Source of the DNA: Methylophilus sp. 5
Lineage (GTDB): Bacteria > Pseudomonadota > Gammaproteobacteria > Burkholderiales > Methylophilaceae
Length of the DNA: 64,000 nt
NCBI RefSeq assembly: GCF_000515275.1
Contig: NZ_KI911560.1
Coordinates: 1,984,001-2,048,000 of the forward strand
Direction: 5' to 3'
The translations under genes were made by a program, and so were the position numbers. The notes under the pieces were generated by a model. That model made no database searches, was not told the DNA's origin, and saw nothing but the letters and a program-made list of their open reading frames with translations. Below, in pieces: positions 18,588 through 27,630 of this stretch. Position 1 is the stretch's first letter. Every line of letters starts with the position of its first letter.

Positions 18588-20135
18588 TTAGTGGTTAAGC
18601 AGCAGGAACACACTCGCAAATTGTAATAACACTAGCACGATGATGGCCGCCGTGGCCCATTTTTGCCAATTGGCTTGCTGCTGTTGGGTTGTGAGCAGGG
18701 TATCAATACGATGTTGCTGTTTGCCAAGGTCGGTTTGGTTGCGCAGGTATTGCTCAAGCAGGCGTGGCATGTCTGCCGCATGCGTCAATATATAAGGTAA
18801 TTCGCGCTTGGCCGATTTGAGCAGGCTACGCCAGCCGATCTGCTCGCTCATCCAGCGCTTGAGAAAAGGTTTTGCGCTGAGCCATAAGTCGATATTAGGG
18901 TCGAGTTCACGCCCCAGGCCTTCGATGTTGAGCAGGGTTTTTTGCAGCATGATCAGCTGGGGCTGGATGTTGACGCCAAAGCGGCGCGACATCTGGAACA
19001 GGCTGAGCAGGGTGCGGCCAAACGAGATGTCTTTCAGCGGTTTTTCAAAAATCGGCTCGCAAATAGCGCGCACGGCAGTTTCCAGTGCCTCAACATTGGT
19101 GTCAGCCGGCACCCAGCCAGACTCAATATGTGCCACTGCCACGTCGCGGTAGTCACGGTTAAAAAACGCCAGAAAATTACGTGCCAGGTAGTATTGGTCG
19201 GTAGCCGACAGGCTGCCCATGATGCCAAAATCCAGCGCAATAAATTTGCCTTTATCAGGTCCTTCTGTCGCTACTTGAATGTTGCCGGGGTGCATGTCGG
19301 CATGAAAAAAACCATCCCGAAACACTTGGGTAAAGAATATTTCCACGCCTTCGTGCGCCAGCTGCGTCAGGTTAATGCCAGAGGCTTTGAGGGCAGCGGT
19401 GTCTCTCACCGGCGTGCCATACATGCGCTGCATGGTCATCACGTGCTGGTGCGAGTAATCCCAGTAAACGCTGGGCACCAGTAAGCGGCGATCACTAAAG
19501 TTACGGCCTAGCTGCGCGCACTGTGCGGCCTCCAGTGTTAAGTCCAGCTCATGTTCGGTGTGGCGGGCAAACTCGTCGACCATTTCATCCGGCTTTAGGC
19601 GGCGCCCTTCGCTGGAGAGTTTTTTAACCCACCAGGCCAGCGTGCGCAGCAATGCAATGTCGCGGTGAATAATGGCGGCAATGCCGGGGCGTAGCACTTT
19701 AACCGCTACTTGTTCGCCGCTATGCAGTTTGGCAAAGTGCACCTGGGCAACCGAGGCGCTGGCAACCGGCGTTGTATTAAATTCTGCGTAGACAGTGCTT
19801 AAGGGGGCTGCAAAAGCTTCCTGAATAATAGATTCAACCTGTGCGTAGGCAAATGGCGGCACCTGGTCTTGCAGTTTGGTGAGTTCATCGGCAACGTCCG
19901 TTGGCAGTAAATCGCGGCGTGTTGACAGCATTTGGCCGAATTTGACGAAAATTGGCCCCAGGTTTTCTAAGGCCAGACGTAAGCGCACGGCGCGTTGTTC
20001 AGGCGCATGGCGCCAGAATAAAGCGATGCTTAACAAACGATGAATCCAGGTGGGTTGCTGGTCGCGTACAAAGAAAATATCAAGGCGATACCAGATCAGC
20101 ACGCCGATAATATGAAAAAAACGTAACCAATGCAT
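18588..20135 (-). CDS. ubiB: ubiquinone biosynthesis kinase-like protein UbiB
   Basis: The 515-residue protein belongs to the ABC1/ADCK/UbiB atypical kinase family that supports coenzyme Q synthesis at the membrane. The family KxGQ motif is present (FVKFGQMLSTRRDLLP), with the alanine-rich VASASVAQVHFA loop, the HADMHPGN catalytic block and the ALDFGIMG metal-binding block. Two C-terminal hydrophobic segments (about 487–512) anchor it. It begins 2 bp after the ubiJ stop, and the order ubiE–ubiJ–ubiB is the usual ubiquinone cluster. Confidence 0.97.
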   Translation of the reverse strand: MHWLRFFHIIGVLIWYRLDIFFVRDQQPTWIHRLLSIALFWRHAPEQRAVRLRLALENLGPIFVKFGQMLSTRRDLLPTDVADELTKLQDQVPPFAYAQVESIIQEAFAAPLSTVYAEFNTTPVASASVAQVHFAKLHSGEQVAVKVLRPGIAAIIHRDIALLRTLAWWVKKLSSEGRRLKPDEMVDEFARHTEHELDLTLEAAQCAQLGRNFSDRRLLVPSVYWDYSHQHVMTMQRMYGTPVRDTAALKASGINLTQLAHEGVEIFFTQVFRDGFFHADMHPGNIQVATEGPDKGKFIALDFGIMGSLSATDQYYLARNFLAFFNRDYRDVAVAHIESGWVPADTNVEALETAVRAICEPIFEKPLKDISFGRTLLSLFQMSRRFGVNIQPQLIMLQKTLLNIEGLGRELDPNIDLWLSAKPFLKRWMSEQIGWRSLLKSAKRELPYILTHAADMPRLLEQYLRNQTDLGKQQHRIDTLLTTQQQQANWQKWATAAIIVLVLLQFASVFLLLNH

Positions 20136-20137
20136 TG

Positions 20138-20725
20138 TTACTGGCTTTCTGGAGTGGCGGCGAGCAGTTTGTCAACGCGTTGCTGCAGCCTGTCGGTATC
20201 TTCGCGCAGTTGGTCAACGGACTGGTTGAATTGTTCAACGCGGTTTTTTTTAGCAATGATGGGTTGCTCTTCTTGCCAGTATTCCACCAGCATCTCGCCC
20301 AGGTTTTTGGCCTGGTTTTGCCAGCGCTGTAATTTCTCTTGCCCGATTTGCACCACCTGGTAAGCGGCAATGTCGCCGACGACTTTACTTAAGTCATCTT
20401 CAATGTCCCAGCGCATGGCGGATAATACCTTGCCGACGGCAATCCCAAGTGCGGCATCACCATCAATTTTAATCAGGCTGTGCGCCAGCGGATCTTGGCG
20501 TAGTAATCGCATGGCCAGGCTGGGTGGCAGGTGGATGGTCGCATCTGCCTCAGATGAATCACCCGCAACTGCCAGTTCGCCATTATTTAAAATGGTCAGC
20601 GTGGCCTGGGCGACTTTAAAGTCTACGCATAAGGTTTTGTGCGCATACGGTTGCAACAGCGGGGCGCTCCAGCTGTTTTGCTGCATCAGGTGCTGCAGCA
20701 CGAATTGAATCAGAGGTTTAAACAT
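20138..20725 (-). CDS. ubiJ: ubiquinone biosynthesis accessory factor UbiJ
   Basis: The 195-residue protein has an SCP2-like lipid-binding domain (about 20–120) and a C-terminal coiled coil (about 150–190, QFNQSVDQLREDTDRLQQRV). UbiJ organises the soluble Ubi complex and probably binds the hydrophobic ubiquinone intermediates. I start at the ATG at 20,725 (MFKPLIQFVLQ); the open frame continues into the end of ubiE. The neighbours ubiE and ubiB support the call. Confidence 0.92.
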   Translation of the reverse strand: MFKPLIQFVLQHLMQQNSWSAPLLQPYAHKTLCVDFKVAQATLTILNNGELAVAGDSSEADATIHLPPSLAMRLLRQDPLAHSLIKIDGDAALGIAVGKVLSAMRWDIEDDLSKVVGDIAAYQVVQIGQEKLQRWQNQAKNLGEMLVEYWQEEQPIIAKKNRVEQFNQSVDQLREDTDRLQQRVDKLLAATPESQ

Positions 20726-20729
20726 GCGC

Positions 20730-21497
20730 TTAAAGTTTGATGCCTTTGTGCAAGGCAACGACGCCCGCAGTCAGGTTGTAATAATCCACTTTACCAAAAC
20801 CGGCTTCATGCATCATCTGTTTCAGGGTTTCCTGATCCGGGTGCATGCGTATGCTTTCCGCTAAATACCGGTAGCTAGGCTCGTCGTTAGCAATCCATTT
20901 GCCAAACTTGGGCAGCAGTTTAAATGAATAGGCGTCGTAGAGTTTTTCTAGCGGTTGCCAGACTTTTGAAAACTCAAGCACCAGCAAGCGGCCGCCTGGT
21001 TTGAGCACGCGTTGCATTTCACGTAAGGCAACGTCTTTATGCGTCATGTTGCGTAGGCCAAAAGCAACAATCACACAGTTGAAAGTTTCGTCTGCAAACG
21101 GCAATACTTCGGCGTTGCATTGCGTGGCGGGAATGCTAAGCCCGGCGTCTATCATGCGGTCGCGGCCTACCCCCAGCATAGACGCATTAATGTCGGTCAA
21201 GATCACCGTGCCAGCATTGACCGCCGACTGCGTGCCTACTTTTTTGGCAAATAAACGTGACAGGTCACCGCTGCCGCCAGCAATATCCAGTACTTTGTCG
21301 CCCTGGCCTACGCCGCTCACATCCACCGCAAAGCGTTTCCACAAGCGGTGCATGCCTGCAGACATCACGTCGTTCATGATGTCGTATTTTTGTGCGACCG
21401 AATGAAACACCTCGCCAACTTTGCTCTGTTTGTCGCCTTCGGCCACGGTGTCAAAGCCAAAGTGGGTGGTTTTTTCCTGATCAGTGTTTTGCTGCAT
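20730..21497 (-). CDS. ubiE: ubiquinone/menaquinone biosynthesis C-methyltransferase
   Basis: This 255-residue SAM-dependent methyltransferase methylates the ring of the benzoquinol intermediate (and demethylmenaquinol in menaquinone makers). Motif I reads [21 protein letters not shown] and the [16 protein letters not shown] block are family-specific. I start at the ATG at 21,497 ([11 protein letters not shown]); the much longer open frame would run through the DUF971 gene. The start overlaps that upstream gene's end by 17 bp, so the two are probably coupled. Confidence 0.96.
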   Translation of the reverse strand: MQQNTDQEKTTHFGFDTVAEGDKQSKVGEVFHSVAQKYDIMNDVMSAGMHRLWKRFAVDVSGVGQGDKVLDIAGGSGDLSRLFAKKVGTQSAVNAGTVILTDINASMLGVGRDRMIDAGLSIPATQCNAEVLPFADETFNCVIVAFGLRNMTHKDVALREMQRVLKPGGRLLVLEFSKVWQPLEKLYDAYSFKLLPKFGKWIANDEPSYRYLAESIRMHPDQETLKQMMHEAGFGKVDYYNLTAGVVALHKGIKL

Positions 21498-21876
21498 GTG
21501 TCGGTTCCTTGCGGGTATGGCCAGCCATGGATAGTTTACTGATGTAGTCTTGCCACAGGCTTTCATAATGTTGTGCCAGATAATACAAATAATCCCATGA
21601 ATAGAGGCCAGTATTATGACCATCGTCAAAGATCAGTTTGATCGCATAGCGGCCAACCGGTTCAATGTCGGCAATATTCACATTTTCTTTGTCCAGTTGT
21701 AGTACCTCTTGCCCGGCGCCATGCCCGCGCACCTCAGCCGAGGGCGAGTAAACACGCAAAAACTCGCAAGACAGCATGCACTCGGTATGGTTGTCGAAGT
21801 GAACTTCAAGCAGGTGTGAGCCCTGATGCAGTTGTATCAGGGTCGGGGTCGGGCAATCGGGGTGTAGACCGCTCAT
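21481..21876 (-). CDS. DUF971 protein
   Basis: This 131-residue protein has a DUF971 domain, the fold also found at the N-terminus of gamma-butyrobetaine hydroxylase. The marker stretches are [53 protein letters not shown] and a weak tail. A small gene of this type precedes ubiE in many betaproteobacteria. The role is unknown; the neighbours suggest a link to quinone or iron-sulfur metabolism, which is inference. It is the first gene of the operon. Confidence 0.9.
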   Translation of the reverse strand: MSGLHPDCPTPTLIQLHQGSHLLEVHFDNHTECMLSCEFLRVYSPSAEVRGHGAGQEVLQLDKENVNIADIEPVGRYAIKLIFDDGHNTGLYSWDYLYYLAQHYESLWQDYISKLSMAGHTRKEPTHAAKH

Positions 21877-22110
21877 AAGATTGAAGAAAGTGGTGAATTG
21901 AGTCGTTAACTTTAATTATGCGCATGATAGCAGATGCAGGTAGGCCGCGCATGGGTAGTGATTGTTGTATCTTAGGGTTGATAATTCATTTTATTTGTGA
22001 ATTAATGGCTATACCTACATGATTTATTTGAACTTTTATTATTTCATGATAGATTACTAAAAAAACAAACCATCATGAATAGGTTACCTTACAACACTTA
22101 AGCAGGTCCT

Positions 22111-24066
22111 ATGGAAAATAACAGACTGGCACAACAATTTGATTTGTACACGCGATGGCGTCAATCGATTGCTGATGTTTTGGGGGAGTATCGGCGCTGG
22201 TTGGCCGATAAACAGCTCAGCGATGTGCAAATAGAAGAGCGGATACAGCAGCAACTAAACCGTTTGCGTGAGGATAAATTAAACGTGGCGTTTGTCGCCG
22301 AGTTTTCGCGTGGTAAATCCGAGTTGATTAACGCGATTTTCTTTTCCGGCTACGGCCATCGGTTGCTGCCATCGGGCGCCGGACGCACCACCATGTGTCC
22401 GACCGAGTTGCGTTATGACACCGGCAAGCCGGTCAGTTTGTCTTTGCTGCCAATTGAAACCAGCACCCACCAGATTTCCATCAGTGACTATCGTCGTATG
22501 CCACAGGCTTGGTCAGCCGTTGAGTTTGATGCACACTCACGCGAAAGCATGGTTGAAGCGTTTAAAGAAGTCAGCCGTACCCGCCGTGTCACCCTAGAAG
22601 AAGCGCAATCTCTGGGTTTGTATAACCCTGACCAGCCAGATGATGCCATGTTGATCGGCATGGATGGCCTGCTTGAAATCCCGTGCTGGCGCTATGCCGT
22701 CATTAATTTCCCCCATCCTTTGCTCAAGCAAGGCTTGGTGATTCTGGATACCCCAGGCTTAAACGCAATTGGGGCCGAGCCAGAGTTAACCATGAGCATG
22801 TTGCCAAATGCGCATGCCGTGTTGTTTATTCTTGGCGCCGATACCGGCGTCACCAGGTCCGAGATGGAAGTCTGGCGTCGCTATATCAGCGGCGCACGCT
22901 GGAAGCAAAAAGGCCGTTTGGCGGTGCTAAACAAGATTGATGGTTTGTGGGATCCGCTAAAAACGGACGATGAAGTGGAAACCGAGCTTTATCGTCAGTT
23001 GCAAAATACCGCCGAGTTGCTTGGCTTGTCACGCGACCAGATTTTGCCCACCTCGGCACAAAAAGGCTTGCTGGCCAAAGTAAAAGGCGACCAGCAGTTA
23101 TTACATAAAAGCCGTTTGCTGCAACTTGAAAAAAACCTGTCTGATGAATTGATCCCGGCCAAGCAGGAAATTGTACGCGAAAGCATACAGGGCGAAATTG
23201 AAGACATGATGCATCAAACGCGCACCACGCTGGAGACACGCTTGCAAAGTGTGCTCGACCAAGCTGACGAGTTGCGCTGTTTGCAAGGCAAAAATGAAGA
23301 CGTGATTGCGCAGATGATGCGCAAGGTCAAACAAGATAAAGTGAATTTTGAGGTCGGCTTGCAGCGTTATCAGGCGCTGCGTAGCGTGTTTTCTGTGCAG
23401 TCAAATCAGGTATTTCACCATTTGGGTCTGCCAGCGCTTAAAAGCAAGGTGCGCGAAACACGCGATACCATGATGAAAGCCGCGTTTACCAAAACCATGC
23501 GTCAGGCAATGGATGACTTTTTTAGTGACCTGAAGCGTCGTATGATGGATGCCGATGTGCATGTGCATGAAATCAAAAAAATGATGGAAGCCATGTATGA
23601 AAAGTTCTCCAAAGAGCATGGCCTGGTGCAAAAAACACCGCCACCGTTTTCTACCTCACGCTATTTAAAAGCGCTTAATAAACTGGAAGCCATTTACCGT
23701 GACCAGTTTAATACCACCTTTAATATGATTGCCCACGAAAAACTCACGCTCACCAGCAAGTTTTTTGAAACCCTGGCCAGCCATGTGATTCTGGAGTATG
23801 AAGCGGCTAACCGCGATACCGAAAGCTGGCTCAAAGCCGTGATCGCGCCGATGGAAAGCCAGATGCGTGAGCATCACGTGCAACTCAAGCGCCGCGTGGA
23901 AAGCATCAAACGCATTTATCAGGCGACAGATACCCTGGAAGAGCGCATTGCGGATTTGGAGCAGGTGGAATTGTCGATTCGCCAACAACTGGCAGAGCTG
24001 GATCAGCTCAATAGCAAAGCCATGTTTGCGTTGGCACATGAAGAAGTGATCGTACGCGCGGCTTAA
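22111..24066 (+). CDS. bacterial dynamin-family GTPase
   Basis: The 651-residue protein has an N-terminal dynamin-type GTPase domain: P-loop AEFSRGKSELINAIFF (about 66–81), G3 ILDTPGLNA (about 212–220) and G4 LNKIDGLWD (about 272–280). Helical, coiled-coil-rich sequence follows (about 345–640), as in bacterial dynamin-like proteins that bind membranes or large complexes. No clear membrane segment is visible. The frame has no close neighbours in the same direction; a shared terminator lies downstream. Its cellular role cannot be assigned from sequence. Confidence 0.88.
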   Translation: MENNRLAQQFDLYTRWRQSIADVLGEYRRWLADKQLSDVQIEERIQQQLNRLREDKLNVAFVAEFSRGKSELINAIFFSGYGHRLLPSGAGRTTMCPTELRYDTGKPVSLSLLPIETSTHQISISDYRRMPQAWSAVEFDAHSRESMVEAFKEVSRTRRVTLEEAQSLGLYNPDQPDDAMLIGMDGLLEIPCWRYAVINFPHPLLKQGLVILDTPGLNAIGAEPELTMSMLPNAHAVLFILGADTGVTRSEMEVWRRYISGARWKQKGRLAVLNKIDGLWDPLKTDDEVETELYRQLQNTAELLGLSRDQILPTSAQKGLLAKVKGDQQLLHKSRLLQLEKNLSDELIPAKQEIVRESIQGEIEDMMHQTRTTLETRLQSVLDQADELRCLQGKNEDVIAQMMRKVKQDKVNFEVGLQRYQALRSVFSVQSNQVFHHLGLPALKSKVRETRDTMMKAAFTKTMRQAMDDFFSDLKRRMMDADVHVHEIKKMMEAMYEKFSKEHGLVQKTPPPFSTSRYLKALNKLEAIYRDQFNTTFNMIAHEKLTLTSKFFETLASHVILEYEAANRDTESWLKAVIAPMESQMREHHVQLKRRVESIKRIYQATDTLEERIADLEQVELSIRQQLAELDQLNSKAMFALAHEEVIVRAA

Positions 24067-24090
24067 AATCACACTGGGTAAACAAGTGAA

Positions 24091-24123
24091 ACAAAAACGG
24101 GTGCTTTAAGCACCCGTTTTTGT
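24091..24123. terminator. bidirectional terminator between dynamin gene and rpoH
   Basis: A near-perfect 15- to 16-bp palindrome (acaaaaacgggtgctt with its complement) has T tracts on both strands. It lies between the convergent dynamin-like gene and rpoH and should end both transcripts. Confidence 0.9.
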
Positions 24124-24152
24124 TATTTGCTGGCTAACGTTAGCTTATAAAC

Positions 24153-25010
24153 TTAGCTGGCTTCCAACATTGTCGCTTTAATTTTTTGCATCGCCTTCTG
24201 TTCAATCTGGCGAATACGCTCTGCCGACACATTAAACTCCGCGGCCAGTTCATGCAGCGTGGATGCATTGCCCTCAGTCAACCAGCGCGCTTGCAGCACA
24301 CGGCGGCTACGCGCATCCAGTTGTTGCAGTGCCATGCTCAAGCCCTCAGTTTGCAGGTGCTCGTTTTGCAAGTTCTCTAGCAAGGTTGAAGGCTCTGGGC
24401 CTTCATCTTCCAGAAACGCAATCGGGCTATACACTTCTTCACCGTCGTCATCGACTTGTGCATCCAGTGAAATCTCCTGACCGTTCAGGCGGTATTCCAT
24501 CTCGGTCACTTCTTCTGGCTTCACATTCAGTTCAGTCGCGATACGTTGCACGTCATCCTGGCTCAGTGTTTCAAAGCCCTGTTTCATGCTGCGCAAGTTA
24601 AAGAATAATTTGCGTTGTGCTTTAGTGGTCGCGGTTTTCACCAAGCGCCAGTTGCGCACAATATACTCATGAATCTCGGCTTTAATCCAGTGCATGGCAA
24701 ACGATACCAGGCGCACACCACGGTCAGGGTCAAAGCGTTTAACCGCTTTCATCAAACCAATATTGCCTTCCTGAATCAGGTCGGATTGTGGCAAACCATA
24801 ACCGCTATAACCACGTGCAATGCTGGCCACCAGGCGCAAGTGCGACACAATCAGCGCACGCGCAGCTTCCAGATCACCACTTTGTTTCAACTCAGTTGCA
24901 TGGCTGTATTCTTCTTCAGCCGTGAGCACTGGAAACTGCTTAATCGTACGCAGGTATTTATCCAGGCTATCAGCCGATGCAATGACAGGTAATGTTAACG
25001 CGTTGATAAT
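24153..25010 (-). CDS. rpoH: RNA polymerase sigma-32 factor (heat shock), probable AUU start
   Basis: The protein directs RNA polymerase to heat-shock promoters. Region 2 contains GYGLPQSDLIQEGNIGLMKAV and the RpoH box QRKLFFNLR; region 4 ends with VSAERIRQIEQKAM. The first standard start in frame (GTG at 24,929) would remove about 27 conserved residues. Upstream in the same frame the sequence reads ALTLPVIASADSLDKYL, the normal RpoH N-terminus, but there is no ATG, GTG or TTG before an in-frame stop. A TAAGGAG ribosome-binding site at 25,015–25,020 sits just before ATT (25,008–25,010) and ATC. I therefore place the start at ATT, giving 285 residues. A CIRCE operator lies upstream. Confidence 0.93.
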   Translation of the reverse strand: MINALTLPVIASADSLDKYLRTIKQFPVLTAEEEYSHATELKQSGDLEAARALIVSHLRLVASIARGYSGYGLPQSDLIQEGNIGLMKAVKRFDPDRGVRLVSFAMHWIKAEIHEYIVRNWRLVKTATTKAQRKLFFNLRSMKQGFETLSQDDVQRIATELNVKPEEVTEMEYRLNGQEISLDAQVDDDGEEVYSPIAFLEDEGPEPSTLLENLQNEHLQTEGLSMALQQLDARSRRVLQARWLTEGNASTLHELAAEFNVSAERIRQIEQKAMQKIKATMLEAS

Positions 25011-25045
25011 AAACTCCTTATTGAAAGAAGATGTTTAAAATGATT

Positions 25046-25072
25046 TTAGCACTCAATGCTAGAGAGTGCTAG
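25046..25072. promoter_or_regulatory. CIRCE element (HrcA operator) upstream of rpoH
   Basis: The sequence TTAGCACTC – nine bases – GAGTGCTAG matches the CIRCE consensus (TTAGCACTC-N9-GAGTGCTAA) at 17 of 18 arm positions. It lies 36 bp upstream of the proposed rpoH start, in the 5' untranslated or promoter region, so the HrcA repressor probably controls rpoH. HrcA itself is not in the window. Confidence 0.88.
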
Positions 25073-25109
25073 CCCATTTAAAAGTTCAACTCAATTGGGA
25101 TGTTCTGTG

Positions 25110-25170
25110 ACATTAAAGTTGGTAACCGCTACATTAAAGTTGGTAACCGATTTCATTTGAAGTTGGTAAC
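25110..25170. repeat. transposon-end repeats (three TnsB-site-like copies, 21-bp period)
   Basis: Three copies start at 25,110, 25,131 and 25,152. The first two share acattaaagttggtaaccg exactly; the third is ttcatttgaagttggtaac. Spacing is exactly 21 bp, about two helical turns. They begin 9 bp inside the terminal TGT, the layout of TnsB binding sites in Tn7-like ends. The 5 bases just outside (25,096–25,100, tggga) are the expected target duplication. Confidence 0.87.
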
Positions 25171-25285
25171 TTCTAGGGCAATTATAGGCGTTTAACTAGT
25201 TAAGGATCTTGGATTTTGGATGGTAAAAAGAGGGATATTTGTTGATACTTTTGCGGAAATTTTGTATCAAGCCGATCATTGTTAG

Positions 25286-26086
25286 CTAAATAGACCTAAT
25301 CCATGGGGAGAAAAGACTTCTACTATCTGCCTCATCTTCTCTGAGTATTCTCACCATTATCCGAGCTTGCTCGTAAAGAGTGAGTGCTTTGCGTTCGGAT
25401 TCTAGTGATGAGTTCATGCAAATGAGCAGCAAGTCCCAGAATGCATCATAAGGGTAGTTTCTTAAAGCAAATTTTTGATTATTCCATTGGACTAGTGAAA
25501 ACACTTTATCAACAAAAATCTTAAATAGGCGATCCGCTATTCCAAATTTATCTAAATGATTTCCAAGTATAACTAAAACTCGAAATATGCTGAGAGCGTA
25601 TTCCCATGCAATTTCAGGTAGATTTTGCTCATGGTTGTATTTCATTATCAACGTTAATGCCGCAAGACAGTCAACGCTGGCCCTTCTTTCAAATTTCCCC
25701 AAAAATTGCCTGCTCGCATGTGTATTGGGGCGACCATGGATGTCGTATATTAATCGTTGAGTTTCAGGGTTTAATCGAGCTAATAGCTCTGAAAAGTTTG
25801 GAGTAATCGTATCTTGCTTCAAAACTACCCATAGAACATGTTTAAAGAAAGCAGCAGATCCAGGAACCCTAATATCGGCCATGGAAATAGTGGTTCTGCG
25901 CGGGGCATGTAGTCCCCTTTTGTATTCTGCCCATTTACTGCTGTGGGAAATCTCTTCTCCTCGGTCTTTTTTAATACTTTGAGGATCAATTAATCTTTGG
26001 ACCCCCAAAGCTGAAGCTACATGTAGCTTCAAAGCAAGGTAGTGAAACCAATAAATAGTGCGAATCGAATCAACGTCAGAGGCCAA
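25286..26086 (-). CDS. hypothetical protein at the transposon end
   Basis: I do not recognise this 266-residue protein. It is mostly helical with many aromatic residues, has no signal peptide or membrane segment and shows no catalytic motif I can name. The only in-frame start is a TTG at 26,086 with a weak ribosome-binding site; the next methionine is about 70 codons in, so the N-terminus is uncertain. It is transcribed toward the transposon end, opposite to tnsABC, and lies between the end repeats and the small HTH gene. Position suggests a transposon-linked accessory, but this is inference only. Confidence 0.65.
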   Translation of the reverse strand: MASDVDSIRTIYWFHYLALKLHVASALGVQRLIDPQSIKKDRGEEISHSSKWAEYKRGLHAPRRTTISMADIRVPGSAAFFKHVLWVVLKQDTITPNFSELLARLNPETQRLIYDIHGRPNTHASRQFLGKFERRASVDCLAALTLIMKYNHEQNLPEIAWEYALSIFRVLVILGNHLDKFGIADRLFKIFVDKVFSLVQWNNQKFALRNYPYDAFWDLLLICMNSSLESERKALTLYEQARIMVRILREDEADSRSLFSPWIRSI

Positions 26087-26273
26087 TTTTTCTAACCTAA
26101 AAAAATTAATAAAGATTGTATCAATGATTTTTCATTAACTATATGTTTTAAATTGATATTTAATTTTAAATTGGAGTATCAAAGGAGCGAAATTAGCCTT
26201 AGTTTTCTGGCATGTATCTAGTTTAACTAATTGGTATCATGGTTTTTTATCGTTATAGAACGTGATTAGGCTC

Positions 26274-26537
26274 ATGGCTAAATTTTCCAATGAAGAGAAT
26301 CTTGCCTCAGTTCTTGAGAGGGATTTAATGAATCAATATGGCCCGATAATGGGTCGCGATAACCTTTGGATGGCCTTGGGGTACTCTTCAAATGACGCAT
26401 TCAGGCAGGCGGTTTTTAAGGATTTGGTTCCTATTCCGGTCTTTGAAATTGAAAATCGCAGAGGGAAGTTTGCACTGGTAAAAGATGTAGCTAAATGGCT
26501 AGCAGAAAAACGAAATGAGGAGACTATTATGAAATAA
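26274..26537 (+). CDS. small helix-turn-helix protein (AlpA/PrtN-like)
   Basis: This 87-residue protein contains a winged-helix-like pattern: MGRDNLWMALGYSSNDAFRQAV followed by VPIPVFEIENRRGKFALVKDVAKWLAEKR, reminiscent of AlpA or pyocin-activator PrtN DNA-binding proteins and excisionases. I start at the ATG at 26,274; a GTG four codons earlier is possible. It precedes tnsABC by 199 bp and may regulate the transposition genes. Confidence in the fold is moderate and in the role low. Confidence 0.65.
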   Translation: MAKFSNEENLASVLERDLMNQYGPIMGRDNLWMALGYSSNDAFRQAVFKDLVPIPVFEIENRRGKFALVKDVAKWLAEKRNEETIMK

Positions 26538-26539
26538 AA

Positions 26540-26571
26540 AACCGCACAGTCCAGAAGGAGAGGCGGTTCTT
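26540..26571 (+). terminator. possible weak terminator after the small HTH gene
   Basis: A 6-bp stem (aaccgc 26,540–26,545 with gcggtt 26,563–26,568) with a 17-base loop is followed by tcttt. The long loop and short T tract make it weak. It would separate the small HTH gene from tnsA. Confidence 0.35.
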
Positions 26572-26736
26572 TGGTACAACGTTCGCAAAACTAGTATCGA
26601 ACATTTCCCCCTTCACGTCAAGATTTCCCCATAGGTTTTTCTAATGGGTTAGGGTTTTTATTGCCTGAAACTCTTATGACATCTTCTTCTGGCAGAACAA
26701 ATAACTATTCATAAATTTTGTTTGAAAGGAACTCCT

Positions 26737-27630
26737 ATGAGAAAAGGGAGAAAGTTCACGCCATCTTTAATTGAAAAATGGCTAAAAGAAGGTCGTGGCA
26801 CTGGTGTGTTCAGTGGGTTTAAACCATTGCACCAAGTCACTCGGGGGGACCCAGGTAGTAGCGGCTTATCAAGGATAATGAACCTCTCTTCACGGCCACA
26901 TCATTTATTGTCTGACAAAGAGTATGTTGCGTATCTGTTCGCTCGTATTGTTCCTGGTCTGGTGGATATCAGAGAGCAGTTTCATTTATCTCAAGAGGAC
27001 TCCAGGCATGAGTTATCTGCATATAGCTTAGGTTATTGGAGTGGCCTATTTCCAGGCACACTCACTATTGCTAAAGAGTTTGGTATTAAGCACCCCCGAA
27101 TTCAGAATAGAACGGATGCCCCTTGGCCAAACTCCACTGATTTGCTTCTGACCCTTAAACGTGATGGCTCGCTAAGTTTATTAGCTATAAGTGTCAAACC
27201 GGACTCCAAGCTAAGTGATCGTGTAAAAAAGTTGATTGAATTAGAGAAACGTTATTGGGAAGCAAGATCTGTAGATTTTCTTTTGATTACCCCTGAAACA
27301 TACCTCGAGTCAGTGATGATCAATATGACGACTTATTCTCCTTGGGGGCATGATAGGAGTTCTAGTGCTGAACTCTTGTTGCGTATTAAAAGTTTTTCAA
27401 AAGATATCGATGGATTGCCGTTATCGCATGCTCTTAGAACCATAAAGGATCGGCTTAATGTCTCGAATCAAGAGGCGCAGAACCTTTTCTGGGAGTGTGT
27501 TTGGAAAGGCATTCTACCTGTAGACCTCAATCGTAAAGCCTCGCCTGGTACCCCTATAAACCTCATTATATTGAAGGATTTCTGGAAACAGAATCCAGTG
27601 GCGTCTAGGAGGTCAGCATGGCTATCTTAA
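26737..27630 (+). CDS. tnsA: TnsA-like transposon endonuclease
   Basis: The 297-residue protein matches TnsA, the restriction-endonuclease-fold subunit that cuts the 5' ends of Tn7-like elements so they move by cut-and-paste. Candidate catalytic residues are Glu62 (SDKEYV), Asp135 (NSTDLLL) and Lys154 (ISVKPDS), followed by the family's LEKRYWEARSVDFLLIT stretch and a C-terminal winged-helix region. I start at the ATG at 26,737, preceded by AAAGGA six bases away. The gene overlaps tnsB by 13 bp, so the two are translationally coupled. Confidence 0.93.
   Translation: MRKGRKFTPSLIEKWLKEGRGTGVFSGFKPLHQVTRGDPGSSGLSRIMNLSSRPHHLLSDKEYVAYLFARIVPGLVDIREQFHLSQEDSRHELSAYSLGYWSGLFPGTLTIAKEFGIKHPRIQNRTDAPWPNSTDLLLTLKRDGSLSLLAISVKPDSKLSDRVKKLIELEKRYWEARSVDFLLITPETYLESVMINMTTYSPWGHDRSSSAELLLRIKSFSKDIDGLPLSHALRTIKDRLNVSNQEAQNLFWECVWKGILPVDLNRKASPGTPINLIILKDFWKQNPVASRRSAWLS

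Noticed and set aside
25242..25270. Inverted repeat ttgatac/gtatcaa near the transposon end
   Set aside because: A 7-bp stem with a 15-base loop and no T tract; it could be a terminator or a protein site but nothing decides it.
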